A stretch of 64,000 bases of DNA from Bacteroidota bacterium (lineage in GTDB: Bacteria; Bacteroidota; Bacteroidia; Chitinophagales; Chitinophagaceae). The stretch lies in assembly GCA_018267615.1 (NCBI GenBank), contig JAFDYD010000044.1, positions 43,560 to 107,559 of the forward strand, given 5' to 3'. Below are positions 44,385 through 52,600 of this stretch, in pieces. A program made the position numbers and the translations under genes. The notes below the pieces were generated by a model. That model searched no databases, was not told the DNA's origin, and worked only from the letters and a program-made list of their open reading frames with translations. The first letter of the stretch is position 1. Each line of letters opens with the position of its first letter.

Positions 44385-44442
44385 GGACTACCTGCTATAT
44401 ATAAACTGGTATCGCTGGTAGTCCAAGTGGGTTATATCTTTA
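44385..44442 (+). promoter_or_regulatory. Second paired operator plus -7 box before the PepSY-like gene
   Basis: GGACTACC (44385-44392) and GGTAGTCC (44417-44424) repeat the arms and the exact 24-bp spacing seen at the mocR start; here both 8-mers are perfect inverses. TATCTTTA at 44435-44442 is one base off the TAnnTTTG -7 box and would start transcription near 44449. The operator sits upstream of this box, over the -33 zone, where a bound regulator could act either way. Confidence 0.6.
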
Positions 44443-44481
44443 TGTCATCAAATGTATTTATTCACTTTAAAAGATATAGCC

Positions 44482-44925
44482 ATGAAAAGATTATCTGCGT
44501 TTATTTATGCTCTTGTGATTGGGGCTTCTTCTTTTGCTAATCCGACAAAAAATGTCAATGAAAAATTACTTCAGACATTTAAAGAAAGTTTCCCGAATGC
44601 CGAACAGGTTAACTGGAAGGAACTACAGGAAACTTATGTTGTGAATTTTGTGGAAGATGGAGTGCGCAATGCAATTGTTTACGACAAGGATGGAACATTT
44701 GTAAGTTCTACCCGCTATTACCAGGAAAGAACTCTGCCTTATTATCTTCTCATCAACTTCAGAAAAAAATACCCGGAAAAGAAAATTCTCGGCATCACCG
44801 AAGTTTCTACCATCTCAGATATTTTTTACTATATAAAAATGGAAGACAAAACAGTTGTGACAACGATTAAGCTGGATAGCGAGGGGAACCTTGTAGTAGT
44901 GGAAAAATTGAAAAAGGCGCTCTAG
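44482..44925 (+). CDS. Small secreted PepSY-like/BLIP-like protein
   Basis: A 147-residue protein with a signal peptide (MKRLSAFIYALVIGASSFA) and two tandem halves of the beta-lactamase-inhibitor-like fold: FKESFPNAEQVNWKELQETYVVNFVEDG followed by a similar second half around RKKYPEKKILGITEVSTIS. Such proteins are common in Bacteroidota and their function is poorly known. ATG 44482 fits the signal peptide; a frame from 44452 was rejected. It lies downstream of an operator identical to that of mocR, so it is the likely regulated target, which is inference. Confidence 0.85.
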   Translation: MKRLSAFIYALVIGASSFANPTKNVNEKLLQTFKESFPNAEQVNWKELQETYVVNFVEDGVRNAIVYDKDGTFVSSTRYYQERTLPYYLLINFRKKYPEKKILGITEVSTISDIFYYIKMEDKTVVTTIKLDSEGNLVVVEKLKKAL

Positions 44926-44946
44926 CAAATTGAAGTGTGTAGTGTG

Positions 44947-45015
44947 ACTGGTCATTAGGGTTATTATCATCTTACAGAAATGAGTATTCAACCCGGTGGC
45001 CAGTTTTTTATTTTG
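44947..45015 (+). terminator. Long-loop terminator after the PepSY-like gene
   Basis: ACTGGTCA (44947-44954) pairs with TGGCCAGT (44997-45004) with one G-T wobble, a GGGTT/AACCC inner stem adds to it, and a T-tract (TTTTTTATTTT) follows directly. Good terminator geometry despite the long loop. Confidence 0.65.
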
Positions 45016-45032
45016 ACGGCGCGGTTGGTTAT

Positions 45033-45094
45033 AGATTCGTGAGACGTCAAACGTGAGACGTGAAAGGTATTCACGTTTCACGTCTCACGAATCT
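45033..45094. repeat. 24-bp inverted repeat built of CGTGAGACGT words
   Basis: Arms 45033-45056 and 45071-45094 pair over 24 bp with a single mismatch, around a 14-bp loop. The word CGTGAGACGT occurs twice in direct orientation on the left side and its complement on the right. It lies between two convergent genes, 10 bp before the GMC oxidoreductase stop, and may terminate from the right. Confidence 0.8.
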
Positions 45095-45104
45095 CCACCC
45101 CCAA

Positions 45105-46832
45105 TCACAAATTTCTTTTTTTAAGTTCATCCACTGCATGATTTGCTGCTCGTGCCGTGATTGCCATAAAAGTGAGCGAAGGATTTTGTGTACTGGTTGA
45201 TGTCATACACGCACCATCTGTTACAAATACATTCGGGCAGTGATGAAATTGATTCCAGCTATTTAACAATGATGTTTTTGGATCTTTCCCCATGCGAACA
45301 CCTCCCATTTCATGAATATCTAATCCTGGTGCCCATTTCGTATCTGTTTGCTGAATATTTTTGCAACCCGATTTGTCGAGCATCTCGCTCGTTTGCGTCA
45401 TGAAATCTTTTAATTGTTTTTCTTCGTTCTCACTATATTCAACCGATGCGATTAATTGAGGAATTCCCCAATCGTCTGTTTTATCTTTACTCAAACGCAC
45501 GTGATTTGTTTCCCGTGGAATTGTTTCCCCCTGCATTGACATATATACACCCCACTCGTGAGGAACAGTTAATTCTTCTTTCCAGTCTGCTCCAATTCCA
45601 TCCTCGCCTCTTCCTTTATTCCATCCGATCCGCGATGCTCCGCTAAATACCATGTAACCACGTAAAAAATCCGTTTCTTGTTTGTAAACATTTCTGAACG
45701 ACGGCATGATTGCCTGCATGGGTCGTCTTCCAAAATAATAGCCATCGTTAAAACCATCCATCTTCGCGGTTACCATGCCCCGATAATTCTGGAAAGCAAT
45801 ATATCTTCCAAGCAATCCACTATCGTTTCCAAATCCGTTTGGAAAACGATTGGATACAGAATTCAATAGTATCAAATTTGTATTGAGACATGCTGCGTTT
45901 ACGAAAATTATTTTTGCAAAATATTCCGAGCTTTGTTTTGTTATTGAATCGATCACACGAACGCCTGTTGCTTTTCCCTTTTTCTCATCATAAATAATCG
46001 AGTGAACAACAGCATGCGTTTTCATAGTCAAATTCCCTGTCTTCTGCGCCCAAGGCAAAGTGGAAGAATTGGAACTAAAATATCCACCATAAGGGCATCC
46101 TCTGTGACAAAGATCGCGCGCCTGGCATTGTCCACGGCCCTGCTGTAAATGAATCGCTGCAGGTTTTGTAAGATGAGCGCACCTGCCTTGCAAATAATAA
46201 CGATCGGAATAGTTTTCTTTAATTTTTTGCTGAATATGTTTCTCCACGCAATTCAATTCCCATGGCGGCAGAAATTCTCCGTCGGGAAGTGTTTCAACAC
46301 CGTCTCTGTTCCCGCAGATTCCCGCAAAAATCTCTACATGAGAGTACCATGGTGCAAGATCATGATAACGTATCGGCCAATCGACAGCAAATCCATCCCT
46401 CGCCGGTCCTTCAAAATCAAAGCGACTCCAGCGCTGCGTTTCTCTTCCCCACATCAATGATTTTCCTCCCACCTGGTAACCACGAATCCAATCGAACGGT
46501 TTCTCTTGTATATATGGATGATCTTTATCCTTTACAAAAAAATGTTGTGCAGATTCATCGAATGCATAGCATTTTGAAACAACTGGGTTTTCTTTTTTTA
46601 AAGCGAGTGATGTATCAAGTCGATGTGGAAAGTCCCATGGATTTTTTGTGGCTGTCGGATAATCTTTAAGATGAGTCACATCTTTACCACGTTCCAATAC
46701 CAAAGTCTTAAGTCCATGATCACAGAATTCTTTAGCAGCCCATCCGCCACTTATCCCGGAACCGATAACAATAGCATCATAACTGTTTTGGTTAACCGCT
46801 TTACTGTTTAAATTGGTTGAATCTCCCGGCAT
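45105..46832 (-). CDS. GMC-family FAD-dependent oxidoreductase
   Basis: A 575-residue flavoprotein. The N-terminal dinucleotide-binding site is GSGISGGWAAKEFCDHGLKTLVLERG; a WGRETQRWSRFDFEG stretch and a cysteine-containing CQARDLCHRGCPYGGYFSSNS segment are typical of the Bacteroidota sugar/alcohol dehydrogenase subgroup; the C-terminal MGKDPKTSLLN and STQNPSLTFMAITAR form the GMC C-terminal domain with the catalytic His/Asn region. No signal peptide is evident. It would oxidise a sugar or alcohol; no small cytochrome subunit gene is seen next to it. Confidence 0.92.
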   Translation of the reverse strand: MPGDSTNLNSKAVNQNSYDAIVIGSGISGGWAAKEFCDHGLKTLVLERGKDVTHLKDYPTATKNPWDFPHRLDTSLALKKENPVVSKCYAFDESAQHFFVKDKDHPYIQEKPFDWIRGYQVGGKSLMWGRETQRWSRFDFEGPARDGFAVDWPIRYHDLAPWYSHVEIFAGICGNRDGVETLPDGEFLPPWELNCVEKHIQQKIKENYSDRYYLQGRCAHLTKPAAIHLQQGRGQCQARDLCHRGCPYGGYFSSNSSTLPWAQKTGNLTMKTHAVVHSIIYDEKKGKATGVRVIDSITKQSSEYFAKIIFVNAACLNTNLILLNSVSNRFPNGFGNDSGLLGRYIAFQNYRGMVTAKMDGFNDGYYFGRRPMQAIMPSFRNVYKQETDFLRGYMVFSGASRIGWNKGRGEDGIGADWKEELTVPHEWGVYMSMQGETIPRETNHVRLSKDKTDDWGIPQLIASVEYSENEEKQLKDFMTQTSEMLDKSGCKNIQQTDTKWAPGLDIHEMGGVRMGKDPKTSLLNSWNQFHHCPNVFVTDGACMTSTSTQNPSLTFMAITARAANHAVDELKKRNL

Positions 46833-46920
46833 TTGATATCAGTTAAGAAGGATTAAAAATAAAATAGCGACATATTAAATGTAATGATTTTCTGCATAGG
46901 GTTGGCTCAATCTACTGACT

Positions 46921-46928
46921 CAAAAGTA
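46921..46928 (-). promoter_or_regulatory. Putative -7 box (TACTTTTG) of the GMC gene
   Basis: On the minus strand TACTTTTG matches TAnnTTTG about 89 bp before the GMC start codon; no TTG is present at the right distance. A 7-bp inverted repeat (CGTGAAA / TTTCACG, 46950-46968) lies just upstream of it and could be an operator. Weak evidence. Confidence 0.3.
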
Positions 46929-47064
46929 ATTGGTAGCAAAGTCCCGACTCGTGAAATACTTTTTCACGTTTCGCGTTCAGGAATATGCATTGCGATGGAA
47001 TGCTTATTTTTACGGGAAGAACCGATTAGTTTAAATATCCAATTAACCTCGAAAACAAAATCTG

Positions 47065-47238
47065 ATGCGATTTTTATTATTATATATCGACCCGGGCAGC
47101 GGGAGTTACCTGGTACAAATGATTATTGCCGGGGTTTTGGCGGGTCTCTTCTACTTCAAAAACGCATGGTTGAAAATCAAATCTTTTTTTTCCAGGAATA
47201 AAAAAACTGATTTGCCAAAAGATCAATCCAATGGCTGA
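47065..47238 (+). CDS. 57-residue membrane protein (YIDPGSGS type)
   Basis: ATG 47065 opens a 57-residue frame: MRFLLLYIDPGSGSYLVQ, a hydrophobic helix (MIIAGVLAGLFYF), then a basic amphipathic tail (KNAWLKIKSFFSRNKK). The IDPGSGS-plus-helix-plus-basic-tail arrangement recurs in small membrane proteins encoded beside envelope or glycan genes in several bacterial phyla. Its TGA overlaps the ATG of the next gene by 8 bp (ATGGCTGA), which strongly suggests coupled translation and a shared role. It is too short for the usual length cut-off and easily missed. Confidence 0.72.
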   Translation: MRFLLLYIDPGSGSYLVQMIIAGVLAGLFYFKNAWLKIKSFFSRNKKTDLPKDQSNG

Positions 47239-48607
47239 ATACCAGCACCATCCTGCCTCATTCAGGGATCCATCCGGTTTCATTTTTTTTGCGAAGGGGA
47301 ATTATTACAGGCAGGTGAACCAATCTTATGCTACGGATTTTGAACGATTGATGTCATCAGGACTCTACGAGAGTCTTGTCAAAAAAAAATTATTGATCGC
47401 GCACGAAATAAGCGAAGAAAACTTTGGACATTCCACTGATTGGTATAAAACACTAATTCCACAACAAATATCTTTCATCAGTTATCCTTATGAATGGTGT
47501 TTTGATGCACTGAAAGATGCGGCGTTGCTCACGCTTTCTATCCTGAAGATTTCGATTGATCACGGAATGATATTAAAAGATGCAACTCCTTTCAATGTCC
47601 AGTTTTACAAAGGCAAACCGATTTTTATCGATAGTTTGTCATTTGAAAAATATGATGAACTAAAGCCGTGGATAGCTTATCGACAATTTTGTGAATGTTT
47701 TTTATTTCCACTTTTTATCGGTCATTATCTAAAAACCGATATTCAAAAATTATTGAGCATTTACCTGGACGGCATTCCAGTTAGTATCACCGCAAAATTA
47801 TTACCTGCTAAAAGCAAATTGAACCTCGGCGTTTGGCTGCATGTGTTCCTGCAAAATTCGATTGCCGCGAAAAATAAATCATCGGCGAGCAATAATGTTC
47901 ACTTCAGTAAACAAAAATTAACCAGGTTAATTGATCATCTCGAAAACAGTATCAAAGGACTTCGTATCGATTCTTCTATAAAATCAACCTGGAATAATTA
48001 TTATGATGAAACTATTCTCAGCAGTCAATACCTAAACGAAAAAGAAAAAATTTTTCGCGAGCTGACAGAAGACGTTGAGGCAGATTCGGCACTCGATCTT
48101 GGTTGTAACAACGGATATTTTTCCGAGATCATTGCTGGGCAGAATGTCCCGATAATCGCGATTGATTTTGATAGTCAATGCATCAACCAACTATATCTTT
48201 CAGAAAAGAATAAATCTTCTTCGAATATTTTACCATTGTGTATCGATCTCTCGAATCCCTCTCCTGGCGTCGGTTTTCGCAATGCAGAGAGATCGCCATT
48301 CGAAGATCGTGGTAAATCTGACCTGGTGATTGCACTCGCAATCGTCCATCATTTGGTGCTCAGCAAAAACATTCCATTACCAGATGTCGCCCGATTAATG
48401 TCAGATTTTACAAAGAGAACAATCATTATTGAGTTCGTTCCATTGAATGACCCGAAATCACAGCAGCTCATCTCCAACAAAACGAATTATCATCAACCGT
48501 ACGATGTGAATGCTTTTGAAATTGCTTTTAGCAAATATTTTAAATTGGAAAGAAAAGAAGTAATAACCGGGACTGAGCGGATATTGTATAGGATGGGAAA
48601 AGTCTAA
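47231..48607 (+). CDS. Kinase-like domain fused to SAM-dependent methyltransferase
   Basis: A 458-residue cytoplasmic protein. In residues about 80-160 the order HGMILKDATPFNVQF then PIFIDSLSF (H111, D117, N122, D134) reproduces the catalytic loop and metal-binding Asp of aminoglycoside-phosphotransferase-like kinases. Residues about 250-455 are a class I methyltransferase with motif I ALDLGCNNGYFSE (287-299), IIAIDFDSQC and LVIALAIVHHLV. Proteins of this type are sometimes labelled NoeA-like, and their substrate is unknown. The start overlaps a 57-residue membrane peptide. Modification of a lipid-linked or envelope glycan is plausible from that partner but unproven. Confidence 0.8.
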   Translation: MAEYQHHPASFRDPSGFIFFAKGNYYRQVNQSYATDFERLMSSGLYESLVKKKLLIAHEISEENFGHSTDWYKTLIPQQISFISYPYEWCFDALKDAALLTLSILKISIDHGMILKDATPFNVQFYKGKPIFIDSLSFEKYDELKPWIAYRQFCECFLFPLFIGHYLKTDIQKLLSIYLDGIPVSITAKLLPAKSKLNLGVWLHVFLQNSIAAKNKSSASNNVHFSKQKLTRLIDHLENSIKGLRIDSSIKSTWNNYYDETILSSQYLNEKEKIFRELTEDVEADSALDLGCNNGYFSEIIAGQNVPIIAIDFDSQCINQLYLSEKNKSSSNILPLCIDLSNPSPGVGFRNAERSPFEDRGKSDLVIALAIVHHLVLSKNIPLPDVARLMSDFTKRTIIIEFVPLNDPKSQQLISNKTNYHQPYDVNAFEIAFSKYFKLERKEVITGTERILYRMGKV

Positions 48608-48610
48608 CCA

Positions 48611-48858
48611 GGATTGTCTGAACTTGGATTTTTGAGATTAATGGGATCGTTAGGAGGAAAAAAATATTCAATCCAAGATTACGTACCATAAGCGCATAAA
48701 GATATAGCACAAATAGTAAATGTCCCGTAGGGACATCTGCTTGGTAGAAAAGATGAATAAAATTCGTCGCCCGCTTCGGGCGGACGAAATTTCCAACTTG
48801 AATATTTTTTTCCTCCCATCTATCCTAATAATCCCAAACATCCAAGTTCAGACAATCC
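48611..48858. repeat. Nested inverted-repeat element with 61-bp outer arms
   Basis: Outer arms 48611-48671 and 48798-48858 are inverse copies, 54 of 61 positions agreeing, each beginning with GGATTGTCTGAACTTGGAT. Inside are two further palindromes: ATGTCCC-GTA-GGGACAT (48720-48736), followed by TTGGTAGAAAA, and a CGCCCG/CGGGCG hairpin within AATTCGTC/GACGAAATT (48761-48791). The last 12 bases of the right arm's tip (CAGTTCAGACAA) are partly duplicated just beyond it. This looks like a REP-like element inserted within another. It fills the gap between the convergent methyltransferase and phosphopantetheinyl transferase genes. Confidence 0.82.
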
Positions 48859-48862
48859 CAGT

Positions 48863-49603
48863 TCAGACAACTGCTTCGAGAAATCTTACATTATTCTCCT
48901 TCGAATCACATGCAACACTACCAACATAATCATCATCCACATTAAAACTAATGACTGACCATGATTGCACGTTTCCGGCTATTTCCGCACCTACCGTGTG
49001 CGATCCGTCTATACAAGGAATATTTTTAAAATGATCGTCAAGTCCCTTTCCGGTTGCCTTTGTCAATGCTTCTTTTCTCGTCCAGTAAATATAAAAATCC
49101 TTTCGGGGTGACGATGATTTCTTTATCATATCAATTTCGGTATCAGAAAAACTAACCGGGAAAATTTCCTCATAATTAAAATTAGCGTCGATCTTTTCAA
49201 CGTCAGTACCAATAGCTGAATTACTAATAGCAATCAATATCCAATCACCAGAATGAGAAATATTATAGTTGATATTTTTATCGCCGGTATTTTCTAAAAA
49301 TGGTTTTTTATTCAAACCAATTTTAAATCGGATATCGTTTGGTTGTTGATGCAGATATTTTGAAAGAATCGTCCGCAACGCAGCGCGACTTGTAATATAA
49401 CTTCTGCGATCTTTTTCCTGGTGATAGCGTGCCGCTTTTTCCAATTCATCCTGGAGAAGAAATGTGTTGAAATATTTTAGTTGATCGATATCGGCTGAAA
49501 CGCGAACGGGCCATATATGCGTCTCTTCAAATAAATTTTGCGAATCGGCATTTGTCGAAGAAAATGAAATATCCGGAATAGAAATGCAATTAACTGTCGG
49601 CAT
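48863..49603 (-). CDS. 4'-phosphopantetheinyl transferase (Sfp type)
   Basis: A 246-residue Sfp-type transferase with the two magnesium/CoA motifs: AIGTDVEKID and YIYWTRKEALTKATGKGL (the WxxKEA signature). An RAALRTILSKYL segment and NISHSGDW (CoA-binding) precede them. It transfers the phosphopantetheine arm of CoA to carrier-protein serines. It starts 2 bp after the stop of the NRPS gene, so it is translated with it and surely activates the three carrier domains of this cluster. Confidence 0.95.
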   Translation of the reverse strand: MPTVNCISIPDISFSSTNADSQNLFEETHIWPVRVSADIDQLKYFNTFLLQDELEKAARYHQEKDRRSYITSRAALRTILSKYLHQQPNDIRFKIGLNKKPFLENTGDKNINYNISHSGDWILIAISNSAIGTDVEKIDANFNYEEIFPVSFSDTEIDMIKKSSSPRKDFYIYWTRKEALTKATGKGLDDHFKNIPCIDGSHTVGAEIAGNVQSWSVISFNVDDDYVGSVACDSKENNVRFLEAVV

Positions 49604-49605
49604 AG

Positions 49606-52600
49606 TTAAACTGCTTTTAGCACAACCTTCCCGCGCAGATCCTTGACCTGCTCGTTTACTTTTGCGCGTTCATCCATCACACCCTGTAATACTTTTCCGA
49701 ATTCTTTATCAAAAGGAGAAAATAAAAATGTTTTGTGATCACCTGCTATTTCGTGCACAACGACTCCACGTTTTGTGTAAGGCTTCCACCCAAGAAATTC
49801 CAGATCGTCTAAAAAATAAAGTCGTTTCTTCACTTTGAATAAATCAATCACTCCGTCATAAGGCGTCATTTTATAATTGCGATAAGCATAGTCATAAATT
49901 TCGCCGATCTTGATATCGTTTTCTGTCAACATTTCTGTCGGTTGTTCTTTGCCCAATAGCCTATTGAATTTTCCTCTCACGAAATCTGCCTGGTAAGCCA
50001 CGGTGCCCACAGGATTTTTGATCAATGATTTTAATATGAACATGAATTTAGGAAACTGGCGACGCACTTTTTTTGTCATTTTTCTCAAGCGCGGATCAAA
50101 ATAATCGGAATAGTTGTCGGCATATGTGTCAAACATTCCCAACATAGAAATTTCTTTACCCATTGCCTTCAACTGCTTTGCCATTTCAAACGCAATGATT
50201 CCACCAAATGAATATCCTGCTAAAGCATAAGATGGGCCTGGATCCTGTGCGATGATCTCTGAGATATAATGCGCCGCGATATCCTCCATATTGTCGAAAG
50301 GCTTCTCGTCTGCATTCAATCCGCGCGCCTGCAACGCATACACGGGCTGCTCCGCATCCATATTTTTCGCAACATTATTAAACAGCAATACATTCATGCC
50401 AAATCCATGAACAATATAAATGGGTGGTTTATGCCCAGTAGTTTTTATCGGCACCAAAGAGTTCCAATTCACTGCGGGAATATCTGAGTTCACCAGTTGC
50501 GATAATTTTTCAACCGTTGGTGCTTCTAATAAAGTTGCAAGCGGCAATCGCTTTCCGGTTTCATTTTCGAGTCTGATCATTGCGCGTGCAGCAATCAGCG
50601 AATGCCCTCCTATTTCAAAAAAATCATCATAGATGCTTACATTTTCTACCTCCAATAATTCAGCCCAAATAGAAGCCACTAATTTTTCAGTTTCGTTACG
50701 TGGCGCCACATATTTTCTGGCTTTGCCTTCCTGCTGCTGCTCAGGTTTTGGCAATGCATTGCGATCAATTTTTCCATTGGGCGTGAGTGGGAGATTTTTA
50801 ATCACTATAAAATCAGATGGAACCATATAATCAGGCAACGATTCTCTCAGTGCCTGTTTCCATACCGATGATAACTCCGGTTGCTTTTGGAGTTCGCCCG
50901 ATTTCTCATTTATATTTTCAGGAACAATATAGGCAACTAGTTTTTCCTCACGGGCAACTACAACCGATTCTTTGATATTTTTTTGTTTGTTGAGAAGCTG
51001 TTCAATTTCTCCAAGCTCGATTCTATAACCTCTGATCTTTACCTGGTGATCGATGCGACCAAGACATTGTACTTCACCGTTCTCCAAAAATTTTCCAAGA
51101 TCGCCGGTACGATACATCTTCTCTCCCTTTTTTCCAGAGATAGAATTATCTGGAAAACGTTCGCTGGTAAGTTCAGGCCTGTTCAGATAACCACGCGCAA
51201 CCCCATCACCAGCAATAAATATTTCTCCAACCGCACCTTCGGTTAGTGGCTTCATGTATTCATCGAGTATATATACTTGTGTATTATCAATAGGATGTCC
51301 TATCGTAATGAATTCATCGGTCGGCATAATTTGTTTAACGGTTGACCAAATTGTCGTCTCCGTTGGACCATACATATTCCACAATGAACCACACTTCGAT
51401 AATAATTTATCTGCAAGATCTTTTGGCAAAGCCTCTCCGCCGCATAATACTTTTAAGGGCAGTTTGCTGTTCCATCCCGACTCAAGCATCATCTTCCAGG
51501 TAGAAGGTGTTGCCTGCATCACGGTAACATTTTTTTTCTGAACAATCTCCATCAACAAACGACCGTCTTTTGCAGTATCCATATCCGTTATGATGACTTC
51601 GGCGCCGCTGATCAGTGGTAGATACAATTCGAGTCCTGCTATATCAAATGAAATAGTTGTAACAGCTAATAGGCGATCATCGGAGCCAACACCAGGAGTT
51701 TTTTGCATGCTCAGCAGAAAATTCACCAGGTTATGATGTTCGATTTGGACAGCTTTCGGTTTACCGGTTGAGCCGGATGTGTACAAAACATAAGCGACAT
51801 CATTACCCGTTACTTTCTGAGCGATCTTCTTTCCAGAATAATCGTGCAATTTTTTCCAGGCATCTTCAATCAATATCTCTTTGGCTCCTGTATGAAAACG
51901 CTTTTTATATTTTTGAGAAGTCAATAAAATTTTCGCGGCAGAATCCTGTAGCATATATTCTATCCGCTGTTGCGGATATTGAGGATCGATAGGGAGATAT
52001 GCAGCACCTGATTTCATAATTGCCAATAATGAAATCAGCATTTCAGCAGATCGATCAACAGCTAGTCCAATAATATCGCCTGGGCCAACTTGAAGATCCG
52101 ATAACAATGCAGCTAACCTGTCCGAAGTTTCTTCGAGATTTTTATAAGAAATATTTTGATCGCCAAATTGTATTGCTGTTTTTTCCGGAAATTTTTTTGC
52201 GACGTTACTAATTAAATCAGGCAGAGATTTTTCCTTTGGATAATCTGCATAAGTATCATTCCAAAGATCCAGTTTTGCCTGCAATTTCTTGGAAGAAACG
52301 AGCGGAATATCTTTTATCCTGATATCCGGCGTAGCAACAACTACTTTCAATAGAGATTCAAATTCATCCATCATTCTTTTGATGGTAGCCTGTTTGAACA
52401 ATTCTGTATTATACGACCATTCTAAAATAAGCGACTGACCGGAACCGGTAGTATTCAGAAATATTTCAAAGTTTTCGAACTCGCGTGGATTATAAATCAA
52501 TTTATATTTCAATCCTTCGAAGGATACGCCATCGTCAAGTCCCATATCAATATTAAACACGACCGGAACAAGCGGTACACGAGAAGGATCTCTGGGAATG

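Noticed and set aside
44815..45081. 88-residue leftward frame across the end of the PepSY-like gene
   Set aside because: Runs through the terminator and the 24-bp inverted repeat, so its codons are repeat-derived.
46884..47201. 105-residue rightward frame in the gap before the methyltransferase fusion
   Set aside because: Overlaps the 57-residue membrane protein in another frame and has no protein-like pattern, while the smaller frame shows a helix, a motif and a coupled overlap.
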